Positions 1-5,421 of a stretch of DNA of 9,614 nt are shown here, piece after piece. Origin of the DNA: UBA9653 sp014859835 (GTDB taxonomy: Archaea; Thermoplasmatota; Thermoplasmata; UBA10834). Below the pieces are notes generated by a model. It had not been told where the DNA came from. It worked only from the letters and a program-made list of their open reading frames with translations, and searched no databases. A program made the translations under genes and the position numbers. Location of the stretch: positions 1 to 9,614 of the forward strand of contig JACZKW010000003.1 in assembly GCA_014859835.1 (NCBI GenBank), read 5' to 3'. Numbering within the stretch: position 1 is the first letter of the stretch; the number at the start of each line of letters is the position of its first letter.

Positions 1-208
1 CCTCCGATGGTTTGATTATCCGTGGAGTCCGAGGGATCATGCTTCCACAATCTTCACAGAATCTTCTGCCTTTTGGGTTGTCGAATCCGCAATTCGGACA
101 TTTCACCTGACCATATCTTGATTGGGGCGGGATCTTGATTCTGCCGCTGCAATCACCGCATAACTTCTGGTCTTCTGGAATATCTACCCCACATTTCGGA
201 CATTTCAT
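1..208 (-). CDS. Double zinc-ribbon protein, 5' part only (runs off left edge)
   Basis: The first 69 codons are visible; the C-terminal part lies outside the window. The protein begins MKCPKCGVDIPED and carries two CxxC...CxxC knuckles. Cysteines at residues 3, 6, 17 and 20 form the first set (CPKC...CGDC), and CPNC...CEDC at about residues 37-55 forms the second. This is the double zinc-ribbon pattern, a structural zinc-binding module that in archaea is often joined to membrane helices, FHA domains or other effector domains. The start is well supported: a GGAGG ribosome binding site lies 7 nt before the ATG at 206-208. A possible broken gene on the same strand ends 27 nt upstream, so the two may have been co-transcribed. 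The function cannot be told without the missing C-terminus. The same kind of ribbon begins the membrane protein at 2872-3384. Confidence 0.8.
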   Translation of the reverse strand, partial: MKCPKCGVDIPEDQKLCGDCSGRIKIPPQSRYGQVKCPNCGFDNPKGRRFCEDCGSMIPRTPRIIKPSE

Positions 209-549
209 CGTGGTTCCTCCGTGCATCAACTTCAATTATCTGGCAATGTAGATCTCAGATTCTTGGTTCAAGTCTTCTTCTTGACCTTTCGCGAATTCTT
301 CTGGCGTTCCGAACCTCCATGGCGTTTGCTTCTTGGCAACTTCAATTGCGAGGTCGCCATGCCCTCACATTCTTAATGCACTTTCCGACTAATTCTATCT
401 TCTCATACAGGTTTGGGCTCGAATGGGAGATTCTGGACAAAGACTCCTACGCCACTCCGTTGGCTGCGCTTAATCACATTGCGTTTCGAGAATGCTCGGA
501 GTGACGCAGAGATGCGTAAGTAGTTTTGTAGACAAGATACAGACCCTGA
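209..549. other. Intergenic stretch between zinc-ribbon and ACT genes
   Basis: Apart from the possible gene remnant at 236-446 and the ribosome binding site at 216-220, I see no RNA gene or long repeat here. A short hairpin (ACGCA, 4-nt loop, TGCGT) lies at 504-517, downstream of the ACT gene on the minus strand. No T-run follows it on that strand, so it is a weak terminator candidate at best. Confidence 0.4.
236..446 (-). pseudogene. Possible frameshifted remnant of a small gene
   Basis: Two overlapping reading frames on the minus strand together look protein-like, although neither has a convincing start. The upstream frame (342-446) contains YEKIELVGKCIKNVRAW and stops at 342-344. The other frame (236-364) continues with DLAIEVAKKQTPWRFGTPEEF and ends with a TAA at 236-238. 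Skipping one base near 352-358 joins them into one continuous segment rich in Lys, Glu and hydrophobic residues, as expected of a real protein with a single frameshift. The TAA lies 27 nt before the start of the zinc-ribbon gene on the same strand. I do not recognise a family. It may be a decayed gene, a sequencing error or chance, so confidence is low. Confidence 0.3.
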
Positions 550-927
550 TCACAACTTCAGGATGTTCCTTGCCTTGGTCTCGTCGCTGACAGCCAATGC
601 CATATGAACATGCTTCGAGTCCTTGTCGAGCATGTAGGCGCCATCGATGTTGACGCCTTCCTTGGCGAGAGCTGCTGATATCCTGGTGAGCTCTCCAGGC
701 TTGTCCTCGAGCTTGGCTACAAGCAGGTTCCTCTCTGAGAACTCCATGCCTGACTTCTTGAGGCTCTCTCTGCTCTTCTCGGGATCGGACGTGACGATTC
801 TCACGACCTCGGCTTTGGATTCAGTGACCATTGAGCGTATGTTCACGCCCTCCTTCTGCAGAACCTCTGATACCCGTGCGAGCTCTCCTGGCTTGTTCGC
901 CAGCTTAACGCTAAACTCTTTTTCCAT
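550..927 (-). CDS. Tandem ACT-domain protein (COG4747-like)
   Basis: This 125-residue protein is built from two ACT domains and nothing else. The first covers roughly residues 3-65 (FSVKLANKPGELARVSEVL...GVNIRSM) and the second residues 68-122 (LLVAKLEDKPGELTRISAAL...GVNIDGAY). Each has the (N/D)KPGEL turn that begins helix 1 and is typical of amino-acid-binding ACT domains. Stand-alone double-ACT proteins of this size are common in archaea and anaerobic bacteria. They are thought to sense amino acids or related ligands, but partners are rarely known. The second domain ends with HVHMALAVSDETKARNILKL, a normal last strand and helix. I chose the ATG at 925-927, because the GGAGG that would serve it overlaps an alternative ATG five codons upstream (942) and sits 8 nt before this one. 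No neighbouring biosynthetic gene indicates the ligand. Confidence 0.9.
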   Translation of the reverse strand: MEKEFSVKLANKPGELARVSEVLQKEGVNIRSMVTESKAEVVRIVTSDPEKSRESLKKSGMEFSERNLLVAKLEDKPGELTRISAALAKEGVNIDGAYMLDKDSKHVHMALAVSDETKARNILKL

Positions 928-942
928 TATGCTTTCCTCCAT

Positions 943-1354
943 TCACAAGAACAAGTGCGCAAGAGATCTCCACTCGATTGGAGACAGAGAAGAATCACGT
1001 CTTGGCCCAGTGCTATCGATACTATTTGCGCCTTCTTACAACCATGTGCTGTCGCTACACGATAAGAAGGTACCATATGAGGGCGACTTAAGAAGCTGTA
1101 TTATGAACCGCCTGGAATCGGGGACAATCCCAAGATGCAGCAATGGCCGATTCTGTCTATAGAAATCTTAGAGCCAGTCGCCAAGGGGATTCGCTCCGTA
1201 CATATGTGTGCAAACCGTGTTCTAGGCTGCAGTTGAATATGAAAGTTCGATTCTTCCACAATTGTGGGGGTTTTGCATCGGGCTAGATTCGGTTTCTGCG
1301 CCTTTCGTTTGGCCAGGTTTAGTCATTTCTGCATGTCTTGGTCTGTCCGTGTCA
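943..1354. other. Gene-poor stretch upstream of the ACT gene
   Basis: I see no credible gene in these 410 bases. The frames that stay open are either the antisense of the ACT gene running on or low-quality stretches without a ribosome binding site. The region should hold the ACT gene promoter, but no strong TATA box stands out. An 8-bp inverted repeat, CCTTCTTA at 1031-1038 with TAAGAAGG at 1063-1070 (24-nt spacer), is present. Arms of that size are expected by chance in a window this long. Confidence 0.4.
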
Positions 1355-1477
1355 ATGATGATGATCTTCTGCGAGCGATGCGGCTTCGTCAAAGGCTGTC
1401 CTCGCTGCAAGGCTGCTTGGCCAAAGGGGTCTCTCATGTGCCCCTGGTGCGGGTTCAAGAAGGGCGCTAGATTGTAG
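1355..1477 (+). CDS. Possible 40-residue three-CxxC zinc-binding protein
   Basis: The frame encodes MMMIFCERCGFVKGCPRCKA followed by a stretch ending CPWCGFKKGARL. Three CxxC pairs occur in 40 residues: CERC (6-9), CPRC (15-18) and CPWC (29-32), with Gly and basic residues around them as in zinc ribbons. Six cysteines arranged in proper knuckles are unlikely by chance, which is the main argument for a real gene. The start is unsure. ATG codons at 1355, 1358 and 1361 are possible but lack a clear ribosome binding site. A TTG at 1262 would add 31 mostly hydrophobic residues and could make a membrane segment. A hairpin (GCGCTA, 5-nt loop, TAGCGC at 1464-1480) overlaps the stop codon. No function can be assigned. 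Confidence 0.4.
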   Translation: MMMIFCERCGFVKGCPRCKAAWPKGSLMCPWCGFKKGARL

Positions 1478-1633
1478 CGCATCGAATGATCATGGTACAG
1501 CGCACGATTCATAATGCCATACATTCCATTATCGACTTTCCAAAAGAAGGATGGGTCAACATGGTTGCAGCCATCGAGGGATTCTCGCCGCGGTTCTCAA
1601 TTATTCAATGTGGATTGGATCCTCACTGTAAGG

Positions 1634-1642
1634 TTTCTATAG
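1634..1642 (+). promoter_or_regulatory. Weak TATA-like box for the BsuPI-domain gene
   Basis: The motif TTTCTATAG would place a transcript start near 1664. That excludes the ATG at 1656 and favours the ATG at 1698 with its AGAGGA ribosome binding site. The match is weak and based on spacing alone. Confidence 0.25.
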
Positions 1643-1697
1643 CAATGACTATCTCATGCTCATGGGAGGCTCGTCTGTGGGGTCAGAGGATGGCGTT

Positions 1698-2189
1698 ATG
1701 GCAAAAGAGTCGAAAGCCCCCTGGTCTATCAAGGAGAAGATGAGTGCCATTATCATCGCAGCTTTGATAGTCTTAGCCTCTGTGATCGCTGCGGTGTCGG
1801 TGATCGACCGATTGGAGCGTGGCGTCGAATTCACGGTACGGACCGACAAAGAGCAATATGTCCTCGGTGAGCACATATGCATCAACGTCGAGTATGTGAA
1901 TAACGGCTATGATACGGTCGATCTGACTTTTGGTAGCAGCTGTGTGGCATCCTTCTACGTATTTGATTCAGATGGCTCTCCTGTGTGTCCTATCATACAA
2001 ATGGCCTTATGGTGGATGGTATACGAGGAGCTCGAACCTGGCGAGACTCTGAGTGGCGGATGTGGTTGGGATCAGACCGACGACATGGGTGAGATAATGC
2101 TGTCTCTAGGTACCTTCATCATTTCCGCGCATTCTCTATGTTCAGAATTACAGCTCTCCGCGAGCACTACGATATCGATCATGGGCTGA
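1698..2189 (+). CDS. Membrane-anchored BsuPI-like domain protein
   Basis: This 163-residue protein has a short basic N-terminus (KEKM, residues 12-15), one hydrophobic helix at about 16-36, and an extracytoplasmic domain at about 43-160. The domain reads FTVRTDKEQYVLGEHICINV, then N-G-D-TVDLTFGSSC, FYVFDSDGSPV, LEPGETLSGG and W-Q-D-GEIMLSLGTFIISA. This matches the layout of the BsuPI family (intracellular proteinase inhibitor of Bacillus): an Ig-like beta-sandwich with a 'Y-x-x-G-E' strand, a 'v-l-f-S' strand, a 'L-x-P-G-E' turn and a final 'G-x-Y/F-x-v' strand. Proteins with this domain in archaea are usually surface-anchored and of unknown role, so protease inhibition should not be assumed. 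Five cysteines (61, 82, 97, 122, 148) lie in the domain. I chose the ATG at 1698, which has AGAGGA 7 nt upstream, over the ATGs at 1656 and 1662. Confidence 0.75.
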   Translation: MAKESKAPWSIKEKMSAIIIAALIVLASVIAAVSVIDRLERGVEFTVRTDKEQYVLGEHICINVEYVNNGYDTVDLTFGSSCVASFYVFDSDGSPVCPIIQMALWWMVYEELEPGETLSGGCGWDQTDDMGEIMLSLGTFIISAHSLCSELQLSASTTISIMG

Positions 2190-2217
2190 GCGATCTCCGC
2201 ATTGTCATCGTATGATG

Positions 2218-2245
2218 AATCAAACGTCCACCCTGTCATTTGATT
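2218..2245. terminator. Possible bidirectional terminator hairpin
   Basis: AATCAAA at 2218-2224 and TTTGATT at 2239-2245 form a 7-bp stem with a 14-nt loop between two convergent genes. The arms are A/T-rich in both directions, which would suit termination on either strand. This is based on position and symmetry only. Confidence 0.3.
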
Positions 2246-2296
2246 ACAATAGAATGATAGTAAGGAGTTTGAACGGTCTGGTATCGAATACCCGCC

Positions 2297-2689
2297 CTAC
2301 TTGAACATGCCACAGATCACGATTGTCGTGTCAGCGCAGTTCTTCATGGATATGACGGATCCCGCCTCTATGACTGGGATGACATCTCCCCATCTGGTGT
2401 CCAGTCTCAATGCACCAGCACCCGCATCGTCGACGGTGAACTTGACATCCAACTTCACCTTGTCAACGAAGACGCAGTAAGTTCCTGGAACAGCGCCTGC
2501 GACCGTAATCTCCAACCTGCTCGTTTCATCGTCCCACCATGAGTAGACCGCGGTGCCCAATGGCTCCCCTGGAACCGTCTTGAGGCAGGCAGTCACCGAT
2601 TGGACTGGTCCCGCCAGAGCACTTATCGATCCTATTGCCATCATGGCGATGACACTCATCAACACAATGCCTATTACCCCTCGTCTCAT
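2297..2689 (-). CDS. Small secreted beta-domain protein, unknown function
   Basis: This 130-residue protein begins with a clear signal peptide: MRRG, a hydrophobic core through about residue 22, and a likely cleavage after ALA (24-26). The mature part holds one domain: GTAVYSWWDDETSRLEITVA, then GTYCVFVDKVKL, FTVDDAGAGALRLDTRWGD and VIPVIEAGSVISM. The pattern 'A-x-Y...L-x-I-x-V...G-x-Y-x-V-x-V...F-x-V-D-x-x-G...L-D-T-x-x-G-D-x-x-P-x-i-x-A-G' resembles that of many small exported proteins in bacteria and archaea. I know of no established function for it. Residues C35, C72, C118 and C126 could form disulfides. The ATG at 2687-2689 is preferred because GGAGG lies 9 nt upstream and the signal peptide begins there; a longer frame opens at 2827 but adds an unlikely N-terminus. 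Confidence 0.7.
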   Translation of the reverse strand: MRRGVIGIVLMSVIAMMAIGSISALAGPVQSVTACLKTVPGEPLGTAVYSWWDDETSRLEITVAGAVPGTYCVFVDKVKLDVKFTVDDAGAGALRLDTRWGDVIPVIEAGSVISMKNCADTTIVICGMFK

Positions 2690-2871
2690 CTTCTCCGACC
2701 TCCACTCTCCGTATGACACGGAACAGGGCTCCGAATGGAAGGAGCAGATAAGGCGTTTATGGTACATTTTTGAAACTGGGTTCATCAAATCGTACATTAT
2801 TTGCCAGACTGACCCGGGGACCGACAAGGTCCTGATGTATCGCGTTAGCCCTCGGATTGTTCACGATGGAC

Positions 2872-3384
2872 TCATTCACCGCGCTTCCTGCTCTTGAATT
2901 CGTCCCTCGACAGGAGGAGCATGAGGAGCGCAGCAATTCCGAGCATTGCCTGGACAGCGCCGCACAACCAGCCGAATATCAGCACGACGAAGAACGAGAC
3001 GATCGATGCCACGATCGAAATGCCCCATCCCCTTCTCAACATCGCGCAGATGCCTCCGAGCAGTACGAATATGCAGACCGGGCCGAATATCAGATTGATC
3101 GGTGTCATGGCATCCGTTATTTCGGGCAGGAATTCGTTCACATAGAAGTTCATTATCAGGAGTCCAGTTATGGACGTGATCGCGCTGATTATCAATATCC
3201 CACCTGCAGCGGTCGGCAGGACGGTCTTCGTCTTTGGGATCATCGAGTTGATTCGTGGGTGAAACTCAGGTGTCCTCTTGAACGATTCTCCGGGAGTCAG
3301 TTTTGCACCAGACAGCGGCTTCATACACACCGAACAAGTCCTGACATCCTCTGGATTATTTGCCCCGCATAACCTGCATTTCAC
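2872..3384 (-). CDS. Zinc-ribbon membrane protein, four predicted helices
   Basis: This 170-residue protein begins with a single zinc knuckle (CRLC at 3-6, CSVC at 17-20). A polar linker rich in Lys, Pro and Arg (21-54) follows, then hydrophobic segments at about 55-78, 95-115, 121-141 and 143-158. The tail SRDEFKSRKRGE is strongly basic and probably cytoplasmic. This architecture of a cytoplasmic zinc ribbon fused to a small helical bundle recurs in Thermoplasmatota and other archaea with no known role. The start is GTG at 3382-3384; a GGGGG stretch 7 nt upstream can serve as ribosome binding site, and the zinc knuckle begins at residue 3. It lies 55 bp downstream of the 84-residue membrane protein on the same strand, so the two may share a transcript. 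Confidence 0.75.
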   Translation of the reverse strand: MKCRLCGANNPEDVRTCSVCMKPLSGAKLTPGESFKRTPEFHPRINSMIPKTKTVLPTAAGGILIISAITSITGLLIMNFYVNEFLPEITDAMTPINLIFGPVCIFVLLGGICAMLRRGWGISIVASIVSFFVVLIFGWLCGAVQAMLGIAALLMLLLSRDEFKSRKRGE

Positions 3385-3439
3385 TCTGATTCCCCCGATA
3401 TCACTCTTGCACCCGCAATCAATGTCAACCTGGCCCTTG

Positions 3440-3694
3440 TTATCCGATCAAGTCACTATGCCAGAAAGCGACCAGTGACAGACCCATGACTCCTGCAAAC
3501 ACAGCAATGTACCCAAGAGGCTTCTCGATCACAGCGCCCAATAGCCCCATCGATAAAGACAGTATCACTGCTGCGACACTGAGCAGCATCTTCGGGGCGG
3601 AGGTGCGGTAGAACGATTCTCTGGCATCTGTGCGGGTTCCCATCAGCAGATCGCGTGTGCCAGAATCGAATTCATCTCTAGCCACCACCATCAT
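3440..3694 (-). CDS. Small two-helix membrane protein
   Basis: This 84-residue protein has a soluble N-terminal part (1-35, DEFDSGTRDLLMGTRTDARE) and two hydrophobic segments at about 36-54 (MLLSVAAVILSLSMGLLGA) and 59-77 (LGYIAVFAGVMGLSLVAFW). No family is recognised. GAGG lies directly against the first ATG, so translation may begin at the next ATG (3691) or at one of the GTG codons at 3688 and 3685. A TATA-like stretch (AAAATAATT on the minus strand) lies about 20-28 bp upstream, which would give a very short leader. The gene is divergent from the membrane protein at 3835 and heads the same-strand series that includes the zinc-ribbon membrane protein. Confidence 0.55.
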   Translation of the reverse strand: MMVVARDEFDSGTRDLLMGTRTDARESFYRTSAPKMLLSVAAVILSLSMGLLGAVIEKPLGYIAVFAGVMGLSLVAFWHSDLIG

Positions 3695-3834
3695 CCTCAG
3701 GTCGGTGGAATTATTTTCATCGACTTAAGTGCATCGGTCATATACCATGCGCAATCCTCTCCGATCAATGCAAGCCTTTTGCAGAGACGCTGATTTGATT
3801 AGGAATATCGCCCATCCATCTTTGGTAGATTGTC

Positions 3835-4377
3835 ATGGATGCCGGGAAAGACCCATCAGAGTCTCCATGGATATGGAATAGAGCCGAGAAGGAGGCGAAG
3901 GCTGATGTGCTATCATTCCCAGAAAGGACGGGACAGCCATTCGCGGTTGTCGGGTTCCTCTTCTTCATCGCATTCATCGCGATCCATCAGACGAAGCCGA
4001 CGGGTTTCTTGACAGACGATTTCGGAACCGTCGCTGCTGTACTGCTCTATGGAATGCTTATCGTGGGCATGCTACCTGCGATGGTCAGATTCTTCACGGG
4101 CAGAAAGAATCCTGGCAGGCTGTTCGAAGCAGGTGGGTTAGCCTTCTGTTTCGTTGCTGAGTTCTATCTTCTCGTGGTGTTCCCATTCAATTTCGCACAC
4201 TTTGCCGAACCGTTGGTGTTCCTGATCGATTGGGTGTCAGGGACTTTTGCGAGATTGATGCTTGGCTTTGCGGTGCTGATGAGCGCCATCTTCTCAATCC
4301 ATAACTTGCTGCTGTACTTTTCCGTGAGACGCCTCACGGAGCTAGGAGATTCCTCCCCAAAACCATCCGAACCCTAG
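3835..4377 (+). CDS. Four-helix integral membrane protein, unknown function
   Basis: This 180-residue protein has a polar N-terminus (1-34, with DPSESPWIWNRAEKEAKAD) and hydrophobic segments at about 35-51, 63-84, 98-120 and 139-163, with a further hydrophobic stretch at about 124-133. The short polar tail ends SSPKPSEP. Basic residues at 85-95 (RFFTGRKNPGR) and 165-166 are probably cytoplasmic loops. I do not recognise a family. There is no good ribosome binding site before the ATG at 3835, so translation may be leaderless or begin elsewhere. A perfect 8-bp inverted repeat (4321-4340) lies in the coding part near the 3' end. The gene is convergent with the NYN gene. Confidence 0.65.
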   Translation: MDAGKDPSESPWIWNRAEKEAKADVLSFPERTGQPFAVVGFLFFIAFIAIHQTKPTGFLTDDFGTVAAVLLYGMLIVGMLPAMVRFFTGRKNPGRLFEAGGLAFCFVAEFYLLVVFPFNFAHFAEPLVFLIDWVSGTFARLMLGFAVLMSAIFSIHNLLLYFSVRRLTELGDSSPKPSEP

Positions 4378-4379
4378 CC

Positions 4380-4446
4380 ATCACCTGAAGGGATTTCAGT
4401 ACCCATCGGGTGATCATGGTAGTGAGGAGTCGTGTGATCAACACAC
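4380..4446. terminator. Inverted repeats between convergent genes
   Basis: ATCACC (4380-4385) can pair with GGTGAT (4409-4414), and CTGAA with TTCAG (4385-4389, 4395-4399). A second hairpin, GTGTG-ATCAA-CACAC, lies at 4432-4446. They fill the 83-bp gap between two convergent genes and may help termination; no long T-run is present. Confidence 0.3.
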
Positions 4447-4460
4447 ACATGATTGAAGAT

Positions 4461-5195
4461 TCATTTCTTCGTCCTTCTCAAGAAGACCGCACCAGTCAAT
4501 GGATTTCCCCTTCGCTCAATTTTGAAATCGCCTGATAGACTCTCGATCAGTGAGACAAGCTTGCTCTTGCCATATGTCCTGGGATCGAAACTGGGATCGA
4601 TCTTCAATAGCGCCTGGCCGAGCGATGCCATGGCTGCATATCCATCCTCGTCCTCGACATTGTCGAAGGCTTTCAGGATCAGCTCTCTAGGAACTCCTGC
4701 CTTCCCCTTCGATCCCTTCCTTGGCTCCAGGTTATCTGTCAGAACAAAGACATCGCATGCTTTCATCAGCGCTTCCGGCGTCTTCTTCTCGCCTATCGCC
4801 ATCACGAACAACCCGTCTTCTCTGATCCTGGTGGCCAGTCTCGTGTAATCGCTGTCGCTCGAGACTATGCAGAATCCCTGTACGATCCCTGCGTGCAGAA
4901 GGTCCATCGCGTCTATTATCAGAGCGCTGTCCGTGGCATTCTTGCCGCGGATGTTCGGGAATTGCTGGATGGGACTGAGTGCATGTTCCTGCAGAGCTCT
5001 CTTCCAGTTCTCCATATGTTTCGAGGTCCAATCTCCGTACACTCGTCTGACTCTCACAGAGCCGTGCTTGGATGCTTCGTCCAACATATCTCCTATGAGT
5101 TTGAATGAAGCGTTATCGCCATCAACGAGAAATGCAAGTGGACGAGACCCTTCGTCCTGCATCGAATTCTTGATCGTATTAATGCCCAAAGTCAT
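4461..5195 (-). CDS. NYN-domain (LabA-like) protein with OST-HTH/LOTUS domain
   Basis: This 244-residue protein has two domains. The N-terminal NYN domain (about 18-155) is a PIN-like RNase fold. Its acidic metal-site motifs are intact: FLVDGDN (22-28, D25 and D27), NATDSALIIDAMDLL (D89 and D95) and SSDSDYTRLA (D114 and D116), followed by the usual VMAIGEKKTPEAL strand. The C-terminal part (about 166-240; VPRELILKAFDNV, then YAAMASLGQALLKIDPSFDP, YGKSKLVSLIE and FKIERR) matches an OST-HTH/LOTUS domain, thought to bind RNA. The same pairing is known in bacterial LabA/DUF88-type proteins and eukaryotic MARF1-like proteins, which suggests RNA binding and cleavage. I chose ATG 5195; a GTG just before it (5198) is possible, and another ATG at 5162 still keeps the whole domain. 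The tnpB element lies upstream. Confidence 0.85.
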   Translation of the reverse strand: MTLGINTIKNSMQDEGSRPLAFLVDGDNASFKLIGDMLDEASKHGSVRVRRVYGDWTSKHMENWKRALQEHALSPIQQFPNIRGKNATDSALIIDAMDLLHAGIVQGFCIVSSDSDYTRLATRIREDGLFVMAIGEKKTPEALMKACDVFVLTDNLEPRKGSKGKAGVPRELILKAFDNVEDEDGYAAMASLGQALLKIDPSFDPRTYGKSKLVSLIESLSGDFKIERRGNPLTGAVFLRRTKK

Positions 5196-5273
5196 CACCT
5201 GGAATTTTTCGTGTCTATGTATTCGGCTTCGCTTTCATTCCTCCAGGTCCACCGAATCTGTTTTTCTGGACAT

Positions 5274-5281
5274 CAAATAAA
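5274..5281 (-). promoter_or_regulatory. TATA-like box for the NYN gene
   Basis: On the minus strand this reads TTTATTTG, close to the archaeal box A. It would place a transcript start near 5250, with a leader of about 55 nt before ATG 5195. The tnpB element inserted only 15-22 bp upstream of it, leaving it intact. Confidence 0.35.
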
Positions 5282-5295
5282 GTCGCATCTATTTG

Positions 5296-5304
5296 ATTCT
5301 TTTT
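5296..5304. repeat. Target-site duplication, left copy
   Basis: ATTCTTTTT directly abuts the left terminal inverted repeat and is identical to the copy at 6680-6688. If the true duplication is 8 bp, the first A is a chance match. Confidence 0.85.
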
Positions 5305-5329
5305 GGTTCTGTATAGTTATCGGGTGATG
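5305..5329 (+). repeat. Left terminal inverted repeat
   Basis: It reads GGTTCTGT, then ATAG, then TTATCGGGTG, then ATG. The first eight bases and the TTATCGGGTG block are identical to the reverse complement of the right end, with one gap and a few mismatches between and after them. Confidence 0.85.
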
Positions 5330-5380
5330 TTGTTGATGGTGCCTTTTCCGATGCCACACATATCTCGCCGATCGCATGTG

Positions 5381-5388
5381 TAATATGC
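5381..5388 (+). promoter_or_regulatory. Possible TATA box for tnpB
   Basis: TAATATGC would place the transcript start near 5410. That is downstream of the perfect GGAGGTGAT at 5399-5407 and would leave tnpB (ATG 5422) with a very short leader. It follows the hairpin ACACAT/ATGTGT. The call is speculative. Confidence 0.25.
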
Positions 5389-5398
5389 ATGTAGTCAT

Positions 5399-5407
5399 GG
5401 AGGTGAT
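5399..5407 (+). promoter_or_regulatory. Perfect anti-SD match placed out of frame with tnpB
   Basis: GGAGGTGAT exactly complements the usual 16S rRNA 3' end. The ATG codons it would serve (5408 and 5414) are in a different frame from tnpB and end after 56 codons. The tnpB frame has a TGA at 5404-5406, and its first ATG (5422) is 18 nt beyond the GGAGG. Confidence 0.5.
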
Positions 5408-5421
5408 ATGCCCATGGCCAG

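Noticed and set aside
319..504. Plus-strand frame of 61 codons
   Set aside because: No ribosome binding site and no recognisable motif. It lies antisense to a better protein-like signal on the minus strand.
1031..1070. 8-bp inverted repeat with a 24-nt spacer
   Set aside because: Several are expected by chance at this spacing; there is no supporting promoter.
647..1162. Plus-strand frame of 171 codons
   Set aside because: It is the antisense of the ACT-domain gene continued into the intergenic region; the ACT gene explains the openness.
1222..1524. Minus-strand frame of 100 codons
   Set aside because: It has no motif, is rich in His/Arg/Pro as antisense frames often are, and overlaps the three-CxxC frame.
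1486..1743. Plus-strand frame of 85 codons
   Set aside because: It overlaps the well-supported start of the BsuPI-like gene and ends in a run of basic residues typical of a shadow frame; no ribosome binding site.
2690..2827. 46-residue N-terminal extension of the secreted protein
   Set aside because: It would bury the signal peptide; a strong GGAGG precedes the inner ATG at 2689.
4321..4340. Perfect 8-bp hairpin (TCCGTGAG/CTCACGGA)
   Set aside because: It is inside a coding region, and about one such hairpin is expected by chance in a window of this size.
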